11,243 bases of DNA. Origin: JBKEAJ01 sp047974415. Its GTDB lineage: Bacteria > Bacteroidota > Bacteroidia > Bacteroidales > Prolixibacteraceae. Location of the stretch: positions 1-11,243 of the forward strand of contig JBKECH010000025.1 in assembly GCA_047974415.1 (NCBI GenBank). Reading direction: 5' to 3'. The translations under genes were made by a program, and so were the position numbers. Shown here in pieces: positions 1 to 8,069 of this stretch; positions within the stretch are counted from its first letter, which is position 1; the number at the start of each line of letters is the position of its first letter. The notes under the pieces are model-generated. The model ran no database searches, was not told the origin of the DNA, and was given only the letters and a program-made list of their open reading frames with translations.

Positions 1-3000
1 ATGTGTTTTGTGCTACTCGGTAGCGCATACGCGCAAAGAGCAATAACCGGGAAGGTTATTGACGACCAGGGGCTTGGCGTTGCAGGAGCTTCGGTAGTGC
101 AAAAAGGGACGGTCAAAGGCACTATTACAGATGCCGACGGCAACTACTCGCTAACAGTCCCAGAGGGAGTAGTCCTGCAAATTTCCTTTATGGGAATGAA
201 AACGCAGGAAGTGACGGTAGGAACTCAAAGTGTTATTGACATTACTATGAACCCCGATGCAATCGGGGTTGATGAGGTGGTGGTTGTGGGTTATGGAACA
301 CAGAAGAAGGTAAATTTAACTGGTTCGGTGAGCTCGATTAATTTTGAAGATGAGATGCAATCGCGTCCAGTGACCAATGTCTCTAGTGCTTTATCAGGCT
401 TAAGTTCTGGTGTCACAGTTCGACAAGGAGCAGGTAAGCCAGGAGAAGATGGAGCATCTATTCGTATTCGGGGGGTTGGTACATTGAATAATAATAATCC
501 ACTGATCATCATTGATGGGATGGAAGGAGTTTTGGACGCTATTAATCCTGACGACATTGCTTCTATCTCAATCTTGAAAGACGCTGCAGCTTCTGCTATT
601 TATGGTTCGCGGGCAGCAAATGGGGTAGTATTGGTATCTACAAAGAAAGGGAATAGAGAACGGACCTCAGTGACTTACAGTGGTAATTTTTCCATCTCTT
701 CGCCTAGCAATTTGTTAGAATTCGTTTCTGATTACCCAACTTATATGCGCTTAATCAATGAAAGCGCAAGAAATATTGGTTCCGCTGAGCATTTTTCGTC
801 CTCAACGATTGAGGCATGGGAAGCCGCAAATGCCAATCCAGACGGATCAAATGAAAATGGAGTTCCGAATTGGCTTGCTTTTCCAAATACCAATTGGGCT
901 ACAGAAATGTACGAGTCTAACCTTGTGCAGGAGCACAATCTTTCTGTTAGTGGAGGAAGCGAGAAATCTACTTACTTACTATCTTTAGGGTATCTTGATA
1001 ACCCTGGACTAGTTCAGAATACAGGTGTAAAACGCTATACTTTTCGGATTAATATAGAAGCCGACATTAAGGAATGGTTAACTGTCGGCACTCATACTTA
1101 CGCAACTCAACAAGATAAAGAGATGGGTAATTATAAAGACATGTTGAACTTTATGAGACAATCTACTCCAGGTTTAGTTGGAGAGTATAATGGCAAGTAT
1201 GGCTACCCTGAGGCTCCAGAAGAGAGTGCTACGGCTAATAATCTTTATTGTTTCTTAAATAGTAAAGAAGGTGATGACAGGGTGTCTCGTTTCAATACTA
1301 CGGTTTTTAGTGAGATTGATATCTTTAAGGGTTTGTCATGGAGGTTTAATTTAAACTATGCAAGAAGGTTTGATGAATATAATTCTCACACGAATGGAGC
1401 CAGTAGAGAGCAGACTAAGTTTAGTGAAGACTTGGTTATGTTTGAAGCAACTCCTCCGTCTCTAATGTCTACTTATTATAAAACCTATGCTAACGAAAGT
1501 TACACTCTTGAGAACTTGCTTAACTACGAAACAACAGTTGGAGAAAATCATGATATCAGCGTATTAGCAGGATATAATGAAAATTACTTCTTTGGTTATG
1601 ATCATAACTCTACAAAAAAAGGATTGATTGACCAAAGTATTTCAACTCCAGGTTCAGCAACAGAAATGATTTCAATTAATGGAGGAGCTGTAGATTATGC
1701 AATGCGCTCTTGGTTTGGTCGTGTGAATTATGGATTTAAGCAAAAATATCTATTGGAGGCAAACTTCCGTTATGATGGATCTAGTCGGTTTCATGAAGAT
1801 AACAGGTGGGGAGTGTTCCCCTCTTTCTCTGCTGCCTGGCGATTATCAGAAGAATCATTTATGCAGGATTTACGACCATTTTTTCAAAACCTGAAGCTGA
1901 GGGCATCATGGGGGCAGCTAGGAAACAACGTAACCCAGCGTGGCAGTAATGTTGAAAACTATGCTTACCAAGCGGTGTATGGTGATGTCGGTTATTCGTT
2001 TGGAGGTGCGCAAGTTGCAGGTTTACGTCCTACTATTATCGCCAACCCATCCTTGGAGTGGGAAAACACAACAATGACTAACGTCGGGCTTGATTTCACA
2101 GCGCTTGATTCTCGTATAACTGCAGATATGGACTTCTACAGTAAGGTGACTGATGGTATATTAACAGTCCCTCCAATTTACTTGACTGCAGGATTGATTG
2201 GAGCTCCTATTCGCAACACTGCAGAAGTCGCCAACAAAGGCTTAGAGCTTACATTGGGATGGAGAGATAAGGTTGGCGAAGTAAGCTATTCTGTATCTGG
2301 CAACTTCTCTTATAATCACAACGAAGTGACTAGATATAAAGGGAAGTTGGAAGAAGGCTGGCGCACTGATGAAAACGGAGACAAATATTACTATTCAAAT
2401 TTAGGAGATGTGTCTTCAGGATCGACAACACGGACTTTAGAAAATCATATTATTGGAGAGTATTTAGTATATGATATATACAAAGGAAATGGAAATTACT
2501 TTAATGCCGATGGGACAGTTAATCCACATGGAGGGCCTCGGGATGGGATGATTCGCACGAAGGAAGATATGGATTGGTTAAAAGCGATGGTCGATGATGG
2601 AGCTCGATTTTTTCCGAATCAAGACATCAAGAAAAATGGGATTTGGTATGGAGACTACATCTATGCTGACAACAATGGAGATGGGACTTACGGGAATGCG
2701 TATGACAGCAGGTTTACTGAAACATCTTCAATTCCAAAGTACACCTTTGGATTAAGTATGAATTTGGCTTGGAAAGATTTTGATCTTAGCATGGTTTGGT
2801 CTGGCATGGCAGGCAATGAACTTTACTGGAACGAAAGTGGCTACAATCGTCCAAATCTGCGTATTGGAAATCAGGTCGGCGAAATTCTGGCAAACGACCA
2901 TTACTATTTCAATGAAGATGATATAAACGATCCTGTAAATAATATTGAAGCAACTTATCCTCGTTTGAAGTTGGATGAAGGAGACTCTCAAAACACTGAA

Positions 3001-3237
3001 GTTAGCACAGCATGGTTGTATGATGCCTCTTTTATAAAACTGCGTAATCTAACTCTAGGCTATACGCTACCATCACATTTAGTGCAGAAGATTCATACCC
3101 AGAGGATAAGGGTGTATTTCTCTGCAGAGAACTTATTTACTATTACCTCTTTTCCTGGTTTAGATCCAGAGATGGGAGCTAATTCAAATTACCCCATCAT
3201 GAGACAGATTTCCTTTGGAACTAACATTTCATTTTAA
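1..3237 (+). CDS. SusC/RagA-family TonB-dependent outer-membrane receptor (5' end cut by window)
   Basis: This is a 22-stranded-barrel type receptor of the SusC family, which imports oligosaccharides or peptides across the outer membrane using TonB energy. Visible order: the end of a signal peptide (residues 1-12, cleavage near AYAQ), a carboxypeptidase-like regulatory domain (about 14-90), the family hallmark DEVVVVGYGTQKK (91-103), a plug domain (about 104-217, with NNNNPLIIIDGMEG at 163-176 and YGSRAANGVVLVSTKKG at 201-217), then the long barrel ending in a C-terminal Phe. The first Met lacks the positively charged region of a signal peptide, so the true start almost certainly lies before base 1; the 1078 residues seen are nearly the whole protein. 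There is no N-terminal STN signalling domain in what is visible. It is followed after 12 bases by its SusD partner, so the two are surely co-transcribed. The substrate cannot be told from the sequence. Confidence 0.96.
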   Translation: MCFVLLGSAYAQRAITGKVIDDQGLGVAGASVVQKGTVKGTITDADGNYSLTVPEGVVLQISFMGMKTQEVTVGTQSVIDITMNPDAIGVDEVVVVGYGTQKKVNLTGSVSSINFEDEMQSRPVTNVSSALSGLSSGVTVRQGAGKPGEDGASIRIRGVGTLNNNNPLIIIDGMEGVLDAINPDDIASISILKDAAASAIYGSRAANGVVLVSTKKGNRERTSVTYSGNFSISSPSNLLEFVSDYPTYMRLINESARNIGSAEHFSSSTIEAWEAANANPDGSNENGVPNWLAFPNTNWATEMYESNLVQEHNLSVSGGSEKSTYLLSLGYLDNPGLVQNTGVKRYTFRINIEADIKEWLTVGTHTYATQQDKEMGNYKDMLNFMRQSTPGLVGEYNGKYGYPEAPEESATANNLYCFLNSKEGDDRVSRFNTTVFSEIDIFKGLSWRFNLNYARRFDEYNSHTNGASREQTKFSEDLVMFEATPPSLMSTYYKTYANESYTLENLLNYETTVGENHDISVLAGYNENYFFGYDHNSTKKGLIDQSISTPGSATEMISINGGAVDYAMRSWFGRVNYGFKQKYLLEANFRYDGSSRFHEDNRWGVFPSFSAAWRLSEESFMQDLRPFFQNLKLRASWGQLGNNVTQRGSNVENYAYQAVYGDVGYSFGGAQVAGLRPTIIANPSLEWENTTMTNVGLDFTALDSRITADMDFYSKVTDGILTVPPIYLTAGLIGAPIRNTAEVANKGLELTLGWRDKVGEVSYSVSGNFSYNHNEVTRYKGKLEEGWRTDENGDKYYYSNLGDVSSGSTTRTLENHIIGEYLVYDIYKGNGNYFNADGTVNPHGGPRDGMIRTKEDMDWLKAMVDDGARFFPNQDIKKNGIWYGDYIYADNNGDGTYGNAYDSRFTETSSIPKYTFGLSMNLAWKDFDLSMVWSGMAGNELYWNESGYNRPNLRIGNQVGEILANDHYYFNEDDINDPVNNIEATYPRLKLDEGDSQNTEVSTAWLYDASFIKLRNLTLGYTLPSHLVQKIHTQRIRVYFSAENLFTITSFPGLDPEMGANSNYPIMRQISFGTNISF

Positions 3238-3249
3238 TTTTATTGAGAT

Positions 3250-5025
3250 ATGAAGAAGTTAAAATACATTATATTTTTGGTCACATCACTCTTATTTTTT
3301 CAAGGGTGTATGAGAGACCTTTTAGACACAACTTCCTATGATTCTATCGGGTCGGGAAATATGTGGAATAGCGAAAACCTGATTGATCTAGGAGTTAATG
3401 GTGTATATAATACACTAAGGTATCCTTTCGTTGGGAAAGAGCGATGGATGCTTGACCAAGACGGTTTTGTGGGAATGGACCGCAATCGAACTTCGTGGAT
3501 TATAGGCTCATCAACTTTCAAAAGTGGAGTTATCACTGCTAATGATGGGCTGTTCTCAAAATATTGGCAACAACATTACGAAGGAATCCATCGAGCAAAC
3601 GATGCTTTAGCTAATCTTGTTCCAGGAGTGCCTATTTCTGAAGGAAAGTTAGCTCGTTTGATTGCTGAAGTGAAATTTCTACGAGCTTATTTCTACTTCA
3701 ATTTAAATCAAGTGTTCAAAGGTGTTCCTATTTACTTAGAGCCAGTATCTGCAGAAGAAATTAATCGCCCTCGCGATACTGAAGCTTCCGTATGGCAAAC
3801 AATCATCGATGACTTGACTGATTGTATCAATGAAACGAATCTGCCTGATATGTATTCGAGAGGTGACGCAGAGTTTGGCCGAGTTACTAAAGCCGCATCA
3901 TACGCATTGAGAGGTAAAGCATATTTGTATATGAAGGAATATTCAAAGGCTGAGAGTGATTTACGAAAAGTAGGTGAACTAGGGCCGAGTCTTTTCCAAG
4001 GTAATTACAAAGAGATTTTCAGTACAGCAAACGAACAAAGCCCCGAAATGATTTTTTCGGTGCAGAATGTTGCTCTTTCAGGCTTAGGGAGTAGAACGCA
4101 AAAATATGTTGGCACTCGTGTCGCATTTGGGTCTAACTGGAATAACTATCTGCCTCATCCTGATTTTATTGAATCTTTTGAAAATGCAGATGGTTCTCCC
4201 TTTAAATGGGATGACTACTTGCCTGGTTATTCAACGATGACCCCTGAGGAGCGTGTTGTATTCTTCCTGCGTGATGGAATGACAGAAAAGCAAATTGCAG
4301 ATTTTAAGACAAAAGGGGCCAATATGAACTTATATCTAAAAGAGGGTAATGAGGCGCGGATTAAAGCAGCTTACGATAATCGAGATCCTCGATTGAAGGC
4401 TACAATCATCACTCCCTATTCGACCTTTAATGGAGCAACGGGAACAGATGTGTTTACTTATACGCTTCGTTGGCCTTATGTTGGCTCTGATAGAGCAGAG
4501 CCATTTGATATCAGAACAGATTCAAACAACAAATTCTATTATTTATGGCGCAAGTGGGTATATGAAGGAAATAGTATTGAAAACCGAGAGTATGGTCCTA
4601 CTGACATGCCTCTAATTCGTTATGCCGATGTCTTATTGATGCTAGCAGAAGCAATTAATGAACAGGGGTTTAATTCAGAGTCTGTAGCCGTTGTGAATAA
4701 GATTCGTCAAAGAGCTGGAGTTCCTCCTTTGCAAATATCGGATGCAAGCCTACCAACTTATGTCAGTAATCAAGATGGTATGCGTATTCGTATCCAAAAC
4801 GAGCGTCGCTGGGAGTTGCCATTGGAGGGGATTAACTTGTTTGACGAAATGCGTTGGGAATCGTGGAAGCAAAAAAAGTTTTACGATGGTAATGGTGCAA
4901 AAGAAATATACGGAATTCAATCATATCCCTTCTCATGGAGAGGAGATTATGTGTACACCTGGGCAATTCCAAGAACAGAAATAGAACGAAACTCTAAGCT
5001 GACTCAAAATTCAGGTTGGGACTAA
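3250..5025 (+). CDS. SusD/RagB-family nutrient-binding outer-membrane lipoprotein
   Basis: SusD-family proteins are surface lipoproteins that sit as a lid over a SusC barrel and capture its substrate. The N-terminus (MKKLKYIIFL, hydrophobic stretch, then FFQGC) is a lipoprotein signal with the acylated Cys at residue 20; the start at 3250 is fixed by this signal. The mature N-terminus CMRDLLDTT has the usual acidic SusD opening. TPR-like helical segments follow (for example KFLRAYFYFNLNQVFKGVPI around 140-160). The C-terminal SusD signatures are present: PLIRYADVLLMLAEA (about 452-466), NERRWELPLEGINLFDEMRW (about 517-536) and the closing AIPRTEIERNSKLTQNSGW (to 590). The length of 591 aa is normal. 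It is the second gene of a susC-susD pair; no enzyme gene follows, only decayed DNA. I infer a glycan or similar polymer as substrate, with no evidence on which. Confidence 0.96.
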   Translation: MKKLKYIIFLVTSLLFFQGCMRDLLDTTSYDSIGSGNMWNSENLIDLGVNGVYNTLRYPFVGKERWMLDQDGFVGMDRNRTSWIIGSSTFKSGVITANDGLFSKYWQQHYEGIHRANDALANLVPGVPISEGKLARLIAEVKFLRAYFYFNLNQVFKGVPIYLEPVSAEEINRPRDTEASVWQTIIDDLTDCINETNLPDMYSRGDAEFGRVTKAASYALRGKAYLYMKEYSKAESDLRKVGELGPSLFQGNYKEIFSTANEQSPEMIFSVQNVALSGLGSRTQKYVGTRVAFGSNWNNYLPHPDFIESFENADGSPFKWDDYLPGYSTMTPEERVVFFLRDGMTEKQIADFKTKGANMNLYLKEGNEARIKAAYDNRDPRLKATIITPYSTFNGATGTDVFTYTLRWPYVGSDRAEPFDIRTDSNNKFYYLWRKWVYEGNSIENREYGPTDMPLIRYADVLLMLAEAINEQGFNSESVAVVNKIRQRAGVPPLQISDASLPTYVSNQDGMRIRIQNERRWELPLEGINLFDEMRWESWKQKKFYDGNGAKEIYGIQSYPFSWRGDYVYTWAIPRTEIERNSKLTQNSGWD

Positions 5026-5206
5026 AGTCTGGGGTTAATGTCAAAATTGCAATATTAGATAAGCGTGCTGCAATCCAGGTGTTTGCGGTGCGCTTTGTGC
5101 TCGGCTCATATGCCATGCCTTGTAGCTATCTGAGGACTAGCATGTGCATTTTTAAAATATAGGCTCTTTCGATATGCGTCCTGGATATCCAATAGTTTGT
5201 TCAACT
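5026..5206. other. Intergenic stretch after the susD-like gene, no recognisable gene
   Basis: I see no coding frame that resembles a protein family here and no strong rho-independent terminator after the susD-like stop. A perfect 10-bp palindrome, TGGATATCCA, lies at 5182-5191, of unknown meaning. The stretch begins a 1157-bp region (5026-6182) without an intact gene; the rest of that region holds a decayed helix-turn-helix gene (5205-5696), a short AT-rich spacer (5697-5749), an inverted-repeat-bounded element (5750-6075) and the promoter region of the next gene. Confidence 0.6.
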
Positions 5207-5696
5207 ATTTTTTTTGTTTTCCTAATAGTAATACTTTATTTACCAAACGTGGATGTGTTGCATTTACTCTTTCTTTCTCTAAACCGAAAACAAAATCTTC
5301 GCCTTCATCTCCCAAAATAGTTTGGTCGGTTCCTTTTTGTGGAACTTTAGGTTTTTCGATTTCTTCTCGTTGTAATGCTTCTATAGAAGTGGTTAGGATT
5401 TTAGGATTTAAAACGGCTATTTTCCCAAAATAAGCTGATCAATCAGAATACATTTGTTTCTTCTCATTATCGTTACTTAAATCGTATTTGAAAATGACAA
5501 ATTGTAGAGGTTCGGCTAATTCCGAAATAAAAACATTCGATAATTTTTATAATCATTTCTCGTCAAACTCTCTTTTTCTGTTTTATATTTTGCTGAGATT
5601 TGCAGAGTCTAGGTCAAGCTGGAATGCAAGTTGAGTTAAGGCCAAACCATTGTCTGTCCTTAATTGTTTTATATATTCTCCAAATGTTGCTTTCAT
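5205..5696 (-). pseudogene. Decayed XRE-type helix-turn-helix regulator gene with four in-frame stops
   Basis: Read on the minus strand from the ATG at 5696, the first 37 codons give MKATFGEYIKQLRTDNGLAL followed by TQLAFQLDLDSANLSKI, a clear XRE/Cro-type DNA-binding domain of the kind common in Bacteroidota. At codon 38 a TAA (5583-5585) stands where relatives usually have Glu (KIENGKREFDEK pattern), yet the same frame continues NRKREFDEK, then TGA at codon 48 (5553-5555), TAA at codon 50 (5547-5549) and KLSNVF. The frame stays readable through one more stop, TGA at codon 86 (5439-5441), to a final TAG at 5205-5207, 163 codons in all. After codon 56 the sequence (including KIAVLNPKILTTSIEAL and a charged stretch ending LLLGKQKK) matches nothing I recognise, so it may be a second gene fragment joined by deletion. 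Substitutions to stops without a frameshift indicate inactivation by point mutation. A plus-strand open frame over part of the same DNA (5197-5433) has no protein-like features. Confidence 0.6.
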
Positions 5697-5749
5697 ATAC
5701 TTGTAAATTTAAACTTGTCAGTCAATGATAAATTTAGTTAATTATTTTA

Positions 5750-5773
5750 GGCTCTATGTCGTTTGTAGTGGGT
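5750..5773 (+). repeat. Left terminal inverted repeat of the MITE-like element
   Basis: It reads GGCTCTATGTCG, TTTGT, AGTGGGT. It pairs with the inverted copy at 6052-6075 at 20 of 24 positions, all four differences falling in the central five bases. Confidence 0.75.
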
Positions 5774-5859
5774 AGTTATTTTAGCTTTGCCGTAGGCAAT
5801 TAATCTTACTAGCATGAAAATTTCCACGCATAGCTTCCCCATCGGGGATTAATCTGTTT

Positions 5860-5908
5860 AATTGTTGAAGGTTTAGGGTTGAATTGTTGAAGGTTGAATT
5901 GTTGGAAG
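5860..5908 (+). repeat. Three short direct repeats inside the MITE-like element
   Basis: AATTGTTGAAGG occurs at 5860-5871 and 5882-5893, and a variant AATTGTTGGAAG at 5897-5908, giving spacings of 22 and 15 bases. The first and third copies are followed by GTTTAGG-like sequence. A related AATTGTTAA follows near 6015. No protein-coding sense is apparent. Confidence 0.7.
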
Positions 5909-6051
5909 TTTAGGATCTGCGCAGGGCGAACATTGTTAAAATTATTAATATTTTGAGGTCTGTGCAAGGTAAATAGGGTTAAAGTTTTTGATTTGGAATG
6001 AAGGTGGAAATTTGGAATTGTTAAAAAAGCATTGGTTCAAAATGTGGGCTC

Positions 6052-6075
6052 ACCCACTCTATTCGACATAGAGCC
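6052..6075 (-). repeat. Right terminal inverted repeat of the MITE-like element
   Basis: Read on the minus strand it is GGCTCTATGTCG, AATAG, AGTGGGT. Unlike the left end it holds an intact internal palindrome, CTCTAT-TCGAC-ATAGAG on the plus strand (6057-6073), able to form a 6-bp stem with a 5-base loop. Confidence 0.75.
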
Positions 6076-6129
6076 CATAATTTTATTTCTTTATGCAAAT
6101 AATCCGCGAGAAAAAGTTGTATTTACAAG

Positions 6130-6161
6130 TTGACCTTAGAATGTATTTTTTACTACCTTTG
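6130..6161 (+). promoter_or_regulatory. Likely Bacteroidota-type promoter of the UbiD-family gene
   Basis: TACCTTTG at 6154-6161 fits the Bacteroidota -7 consensus TAnnTTTG exactly. A TTGA at 6130-6133 lies 20 bases upstream, at the spacing of the -33 element, though it matches TTTG only loosely. Transcription would start around 6168, leaving a leader of only about 15 bases before the ATG at 6183. Confidence 0.5.
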
Positions 6162-6182
6162 AAATATTATTAATAGATAAAT

Positions 6183-8054
6183 ATGTCATATAACAGCCTC
6201 GGAGATTTTATTGAAACTCTGAAAAGAGAGAATGAACTAGCTTGCGTGGACAAGGCCGTGAACACAGAGTTTGAAATAACGGAGATAGTGGATAGGATCA
6301 GTAAGTCTAAAGATGGAGGAAGGGCAGTTCTCTTCACTAACAATGGTACAGATTTCCCCATATTGATAAACATGTTTGGTAGCCATAAAAGAATGGCTTT
6401 GTCATTGGGAATTGGTGCCCTTTCGGAGATACAGCAAGAAATGGATCTACTGTTTGAAGAGCTTACCAAAGAACGACTTTCTTTCGTAGACAAGCTCAAA
6501 GTACTACCTCATCTAAGAAGGATATCGTCATGGCTACCTCAACACATATCTAGAAAAGGAACTTGCCAGCAGGTAATAATGGAGGAGCCCGACTTATCAA
6601 AGCTCCCAATCCTAAAATGCTGGCCCCACGACGGGGGAAGGTTCATCACTCTTCCAATGGTTTTTACTAAAGACCCAACTAGTGGAACTCGCAACGTGGG
6701 AATGTACCGAATGCAAGTGCTAAACAACAGAACCACAGGAATGCATTGGCATAGGCATAAAACTGGAGCTAATCATTTTGCCAAGTACAAAGAACTGGGG
6801 CTCAAAATGCCTATATCTGTAGTTTTAGGTGGCGACCCAGCATACACATATTCTGCCACGGCTCCTCTACCAGAGAACATAGACGAGATGATGCTTGCAG
6901 GCTTTCTACGCAAGAAAAAGGTCCAGCTGGTAAAGTGTATTACCAATGACATATGGGTGCCAGAAGATGCCGACTTTGTGATTGAGGGCTATGTTGACCC
7001 AATGGAAGACCTCGCTTTGGAAGGACCTTTTGGCGACCACACAGGCTTCTACTCACTTGCCGACTATTACCCCAAGTTTCACATTACTGCCATAAGCCAT
7101 CGAAAAGATGCTGTATATCCCACTACTATTGTGGGAGTACCCCCACAAGAAGATGCGTATATAGGCACTGCTACGGAACAAATCTTCCTTACTCCGATCA
7201 GAATGACAATGGTACAAGAAATCGAAGACATGTACTTGCCTTTCTACGGTGTGGCGCACAACCTATGCATAACAAAGATTAAAAAATCGTATCCTGGACA
7301 GGCTCAGAAGGTGATGAGTACTCTTTGGGGAGCAGGGCAGATGATGTTTAATAAGATTATTGTTGTCGTTGATGGTGATATTGATATCCGAAACGACAAC
7401 TCTCTGCTGAAGCACCTAATTGAGAATGTGAAAATTGATAGAGATTTATTCTTTTCCTCTGGTCCTCTTGATGTTCTAGACCATACTGCACCAAATTTCT
7501 CATATGGGTCTAAATTGGGAATTGATGCTACCAAGAAGCTGAAAGAAGAAAGCAATGTAGTAAATTCTTACACCAAACATAAAGTAGCGGAAGATGAGGA
7601 ACTAAACATTATCGAGGAGTTGAGAATTGCAACAGGAGACATAGTTTTCATAAAGATAGATTCCGAAAAAATAAAAAATATAAACAATGCAATTGGTTAT
7701 ATAATAAGTAAATACAAAAACAAACACAACGTCGTTGTACTATTCGACAAAGCTGTTCCCATAGAGGATACATTTAGTGCCTTGTGGGTGTTGGCTGGAA
7801 ATATCGACCCCAAGAGGGATATATATTTTTCGGACGACATGGTAATAGTCGACACTACATCGAAGAAGCAAGAAAGCCACAACTTTCTAAGACAGTGGCC
7901 AAATATAGTAACATCAAACCCTAAAACTATAAAAAAAGTAGACGAGCGATGGGAGGAACTTAACTTAGGCGATTTTATAGTATCGCCCTCAAAGAAATAT
8001 ACAAAAATGATGCGCAATGACAGTGCTGTGGCTTTTGGAGATGAGCTCTGCTAA
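6183..8054 (+). CDS. UbiD-family prenylated-FMN-dependent decarboxylase, long form
   Basis: UbiD enzymes reversibly decarboxylate aromatic or unsaturated acids using prenylated FMN made by a UbiX partner. The metal and cofactor site is visible: N171 and R176 in NVGMYRMQ, H192 in MHWHRHKTGA (aligning with MRWLSHRGGA of E. coli UbiD) and E268 in FVIEG. The catalytic acidic pair is E280 and D285 in EGPFGDHTGFYS. At 623 residues it is clearly longer than E. coli UbiD (about 500), the extra length being at the C-terminus and in inserts; this matches the long UbiD-like proteins of Bacteroidota and of futalosine-pathway organisms, often labelled menaquinone biosynthesis decarboxylases. No ubiX-like gene or other quinone gene lies nearby, so the substrate is open. 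The start at 6183 follows a plausible promoter and gives the normal UbiD N-terminus. Transcription probably stands apart from the upstream decayed region. Family call is firm, pathway is not. Confidence 0.94.
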   Translation: MSYNSLGDFIETLKRENELACVDKAVNTEFEITEIVDRISKSKDGGRAVLFTNNGTDFPILINMFGSHKRMALSLGIGALSEIQQEMDLLFEELTKERLSFVDKLKVLPHLRRISSWLPQHISRKGTCQQVIMEEPDLSKLPILKCWPHDGGRFITLPMVFTKDPTSGTRNVGMYRMQVLNNRTTGMHWHRHKTGANHFAKYKELGLKMPISVVLGGDPAYTYSATAPLPENIDEMMLAGFLRKKKVQLVKCITNDIWVPEDADFVIEGYVDPMEDLALEGPFGDHTGFYSLADYYPKFHITAISHRKDAVYPTTIVGVPPQEDAYIGTATEQIFLTPIRMTMVQEIEDMYLPFYGVAHNLCITKIKKSYPGQAQKVMSTLWGAGQMMFNKIIVVVDGDIDIRNDNSLLKHLIENVKIDRDLFFSSGPLDVLDHTAPNFSYGSKLGIDATKKLKEESNVVNSYTKHKVAEDEELNIIEELRIATGDIVFIKIDSEKIKNINNAIGYIISKYKNKHNVVVLFDKAVPIEDTFSALWVLAGNIDPKRDIYFSDDMVIVDTTSKKQESHNFLRQWPNIVTSNPKTIKKVDERWEELNLGDFIVSPSKKYTKMMRNDSAVAFGDELC

Positions 8055-8069
8055 TTTCAACAAATTTAC

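Larger units (their letters stand above)
5750..6075. mobile_element. MITE-like non-coding element (326 bp) bounded by ~24-bp inverted repeats
   Basis: The ends are inverted copies of each other: 12 identical bases (GGCTCTATGTCG), five mostly different ones, then seven identical (AGTGGGT). The interior (about 278 bp) has no credible open reading frame on either strand but contains short repeats rich in AATTGTTGAAGG. Size, terminal inverted repeats and lack of coding capacity fit a miniature inverted-repeat transposable element, or a heavily deleted insertion sequence. Ends starting GGCTCT with ~24-bp repeats recall the ISL3 family, but this assignment is from memory of family ends and is tentative. 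No exact target-site duplication is visible: the flanks are TTATTTTA on the left and CATAATTT on the right, both AT-rich, so the insertion is either old or rearranged. Confidence 0.62.

Noticed and set aside
5162..5185. GGCTCTTTCG as a possible third copy of the element's inverted end
   Set aside because: Only the first six bases agree with the GGCTCTATGTCG end; the rest does not align, so it is likely chance.
5197..5433. Plus-strand open frame of 78 codons in the region after the susD-like gene
   Set aside because: It is rich in Ser, Phe and Lys with no family resemblance, and lies opposite the minus-strand frame that carries the better protein sense.
5836..5848. TCCCC-ATC-GGGGA hairpin as a terminator
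   Set aside because: The stem is only 5 bp and no T-run follows on the plus strand; it is also far from any gene end.
5742..6083. Target-site duplication for the MITE-like element
   Set aside because: The flanking eight bases (TTATTTTA and CATAATTT) are both AT-rich but do not match each other.
5026..6182. CRISPR array, tRNA or riboswitch in the gene-free region
   Set aside because: No regularly spaced long repeats, no cloverleaf-like sequence and no recognisable riboswitch core were found; the repeats present are short and irregularly spaced.
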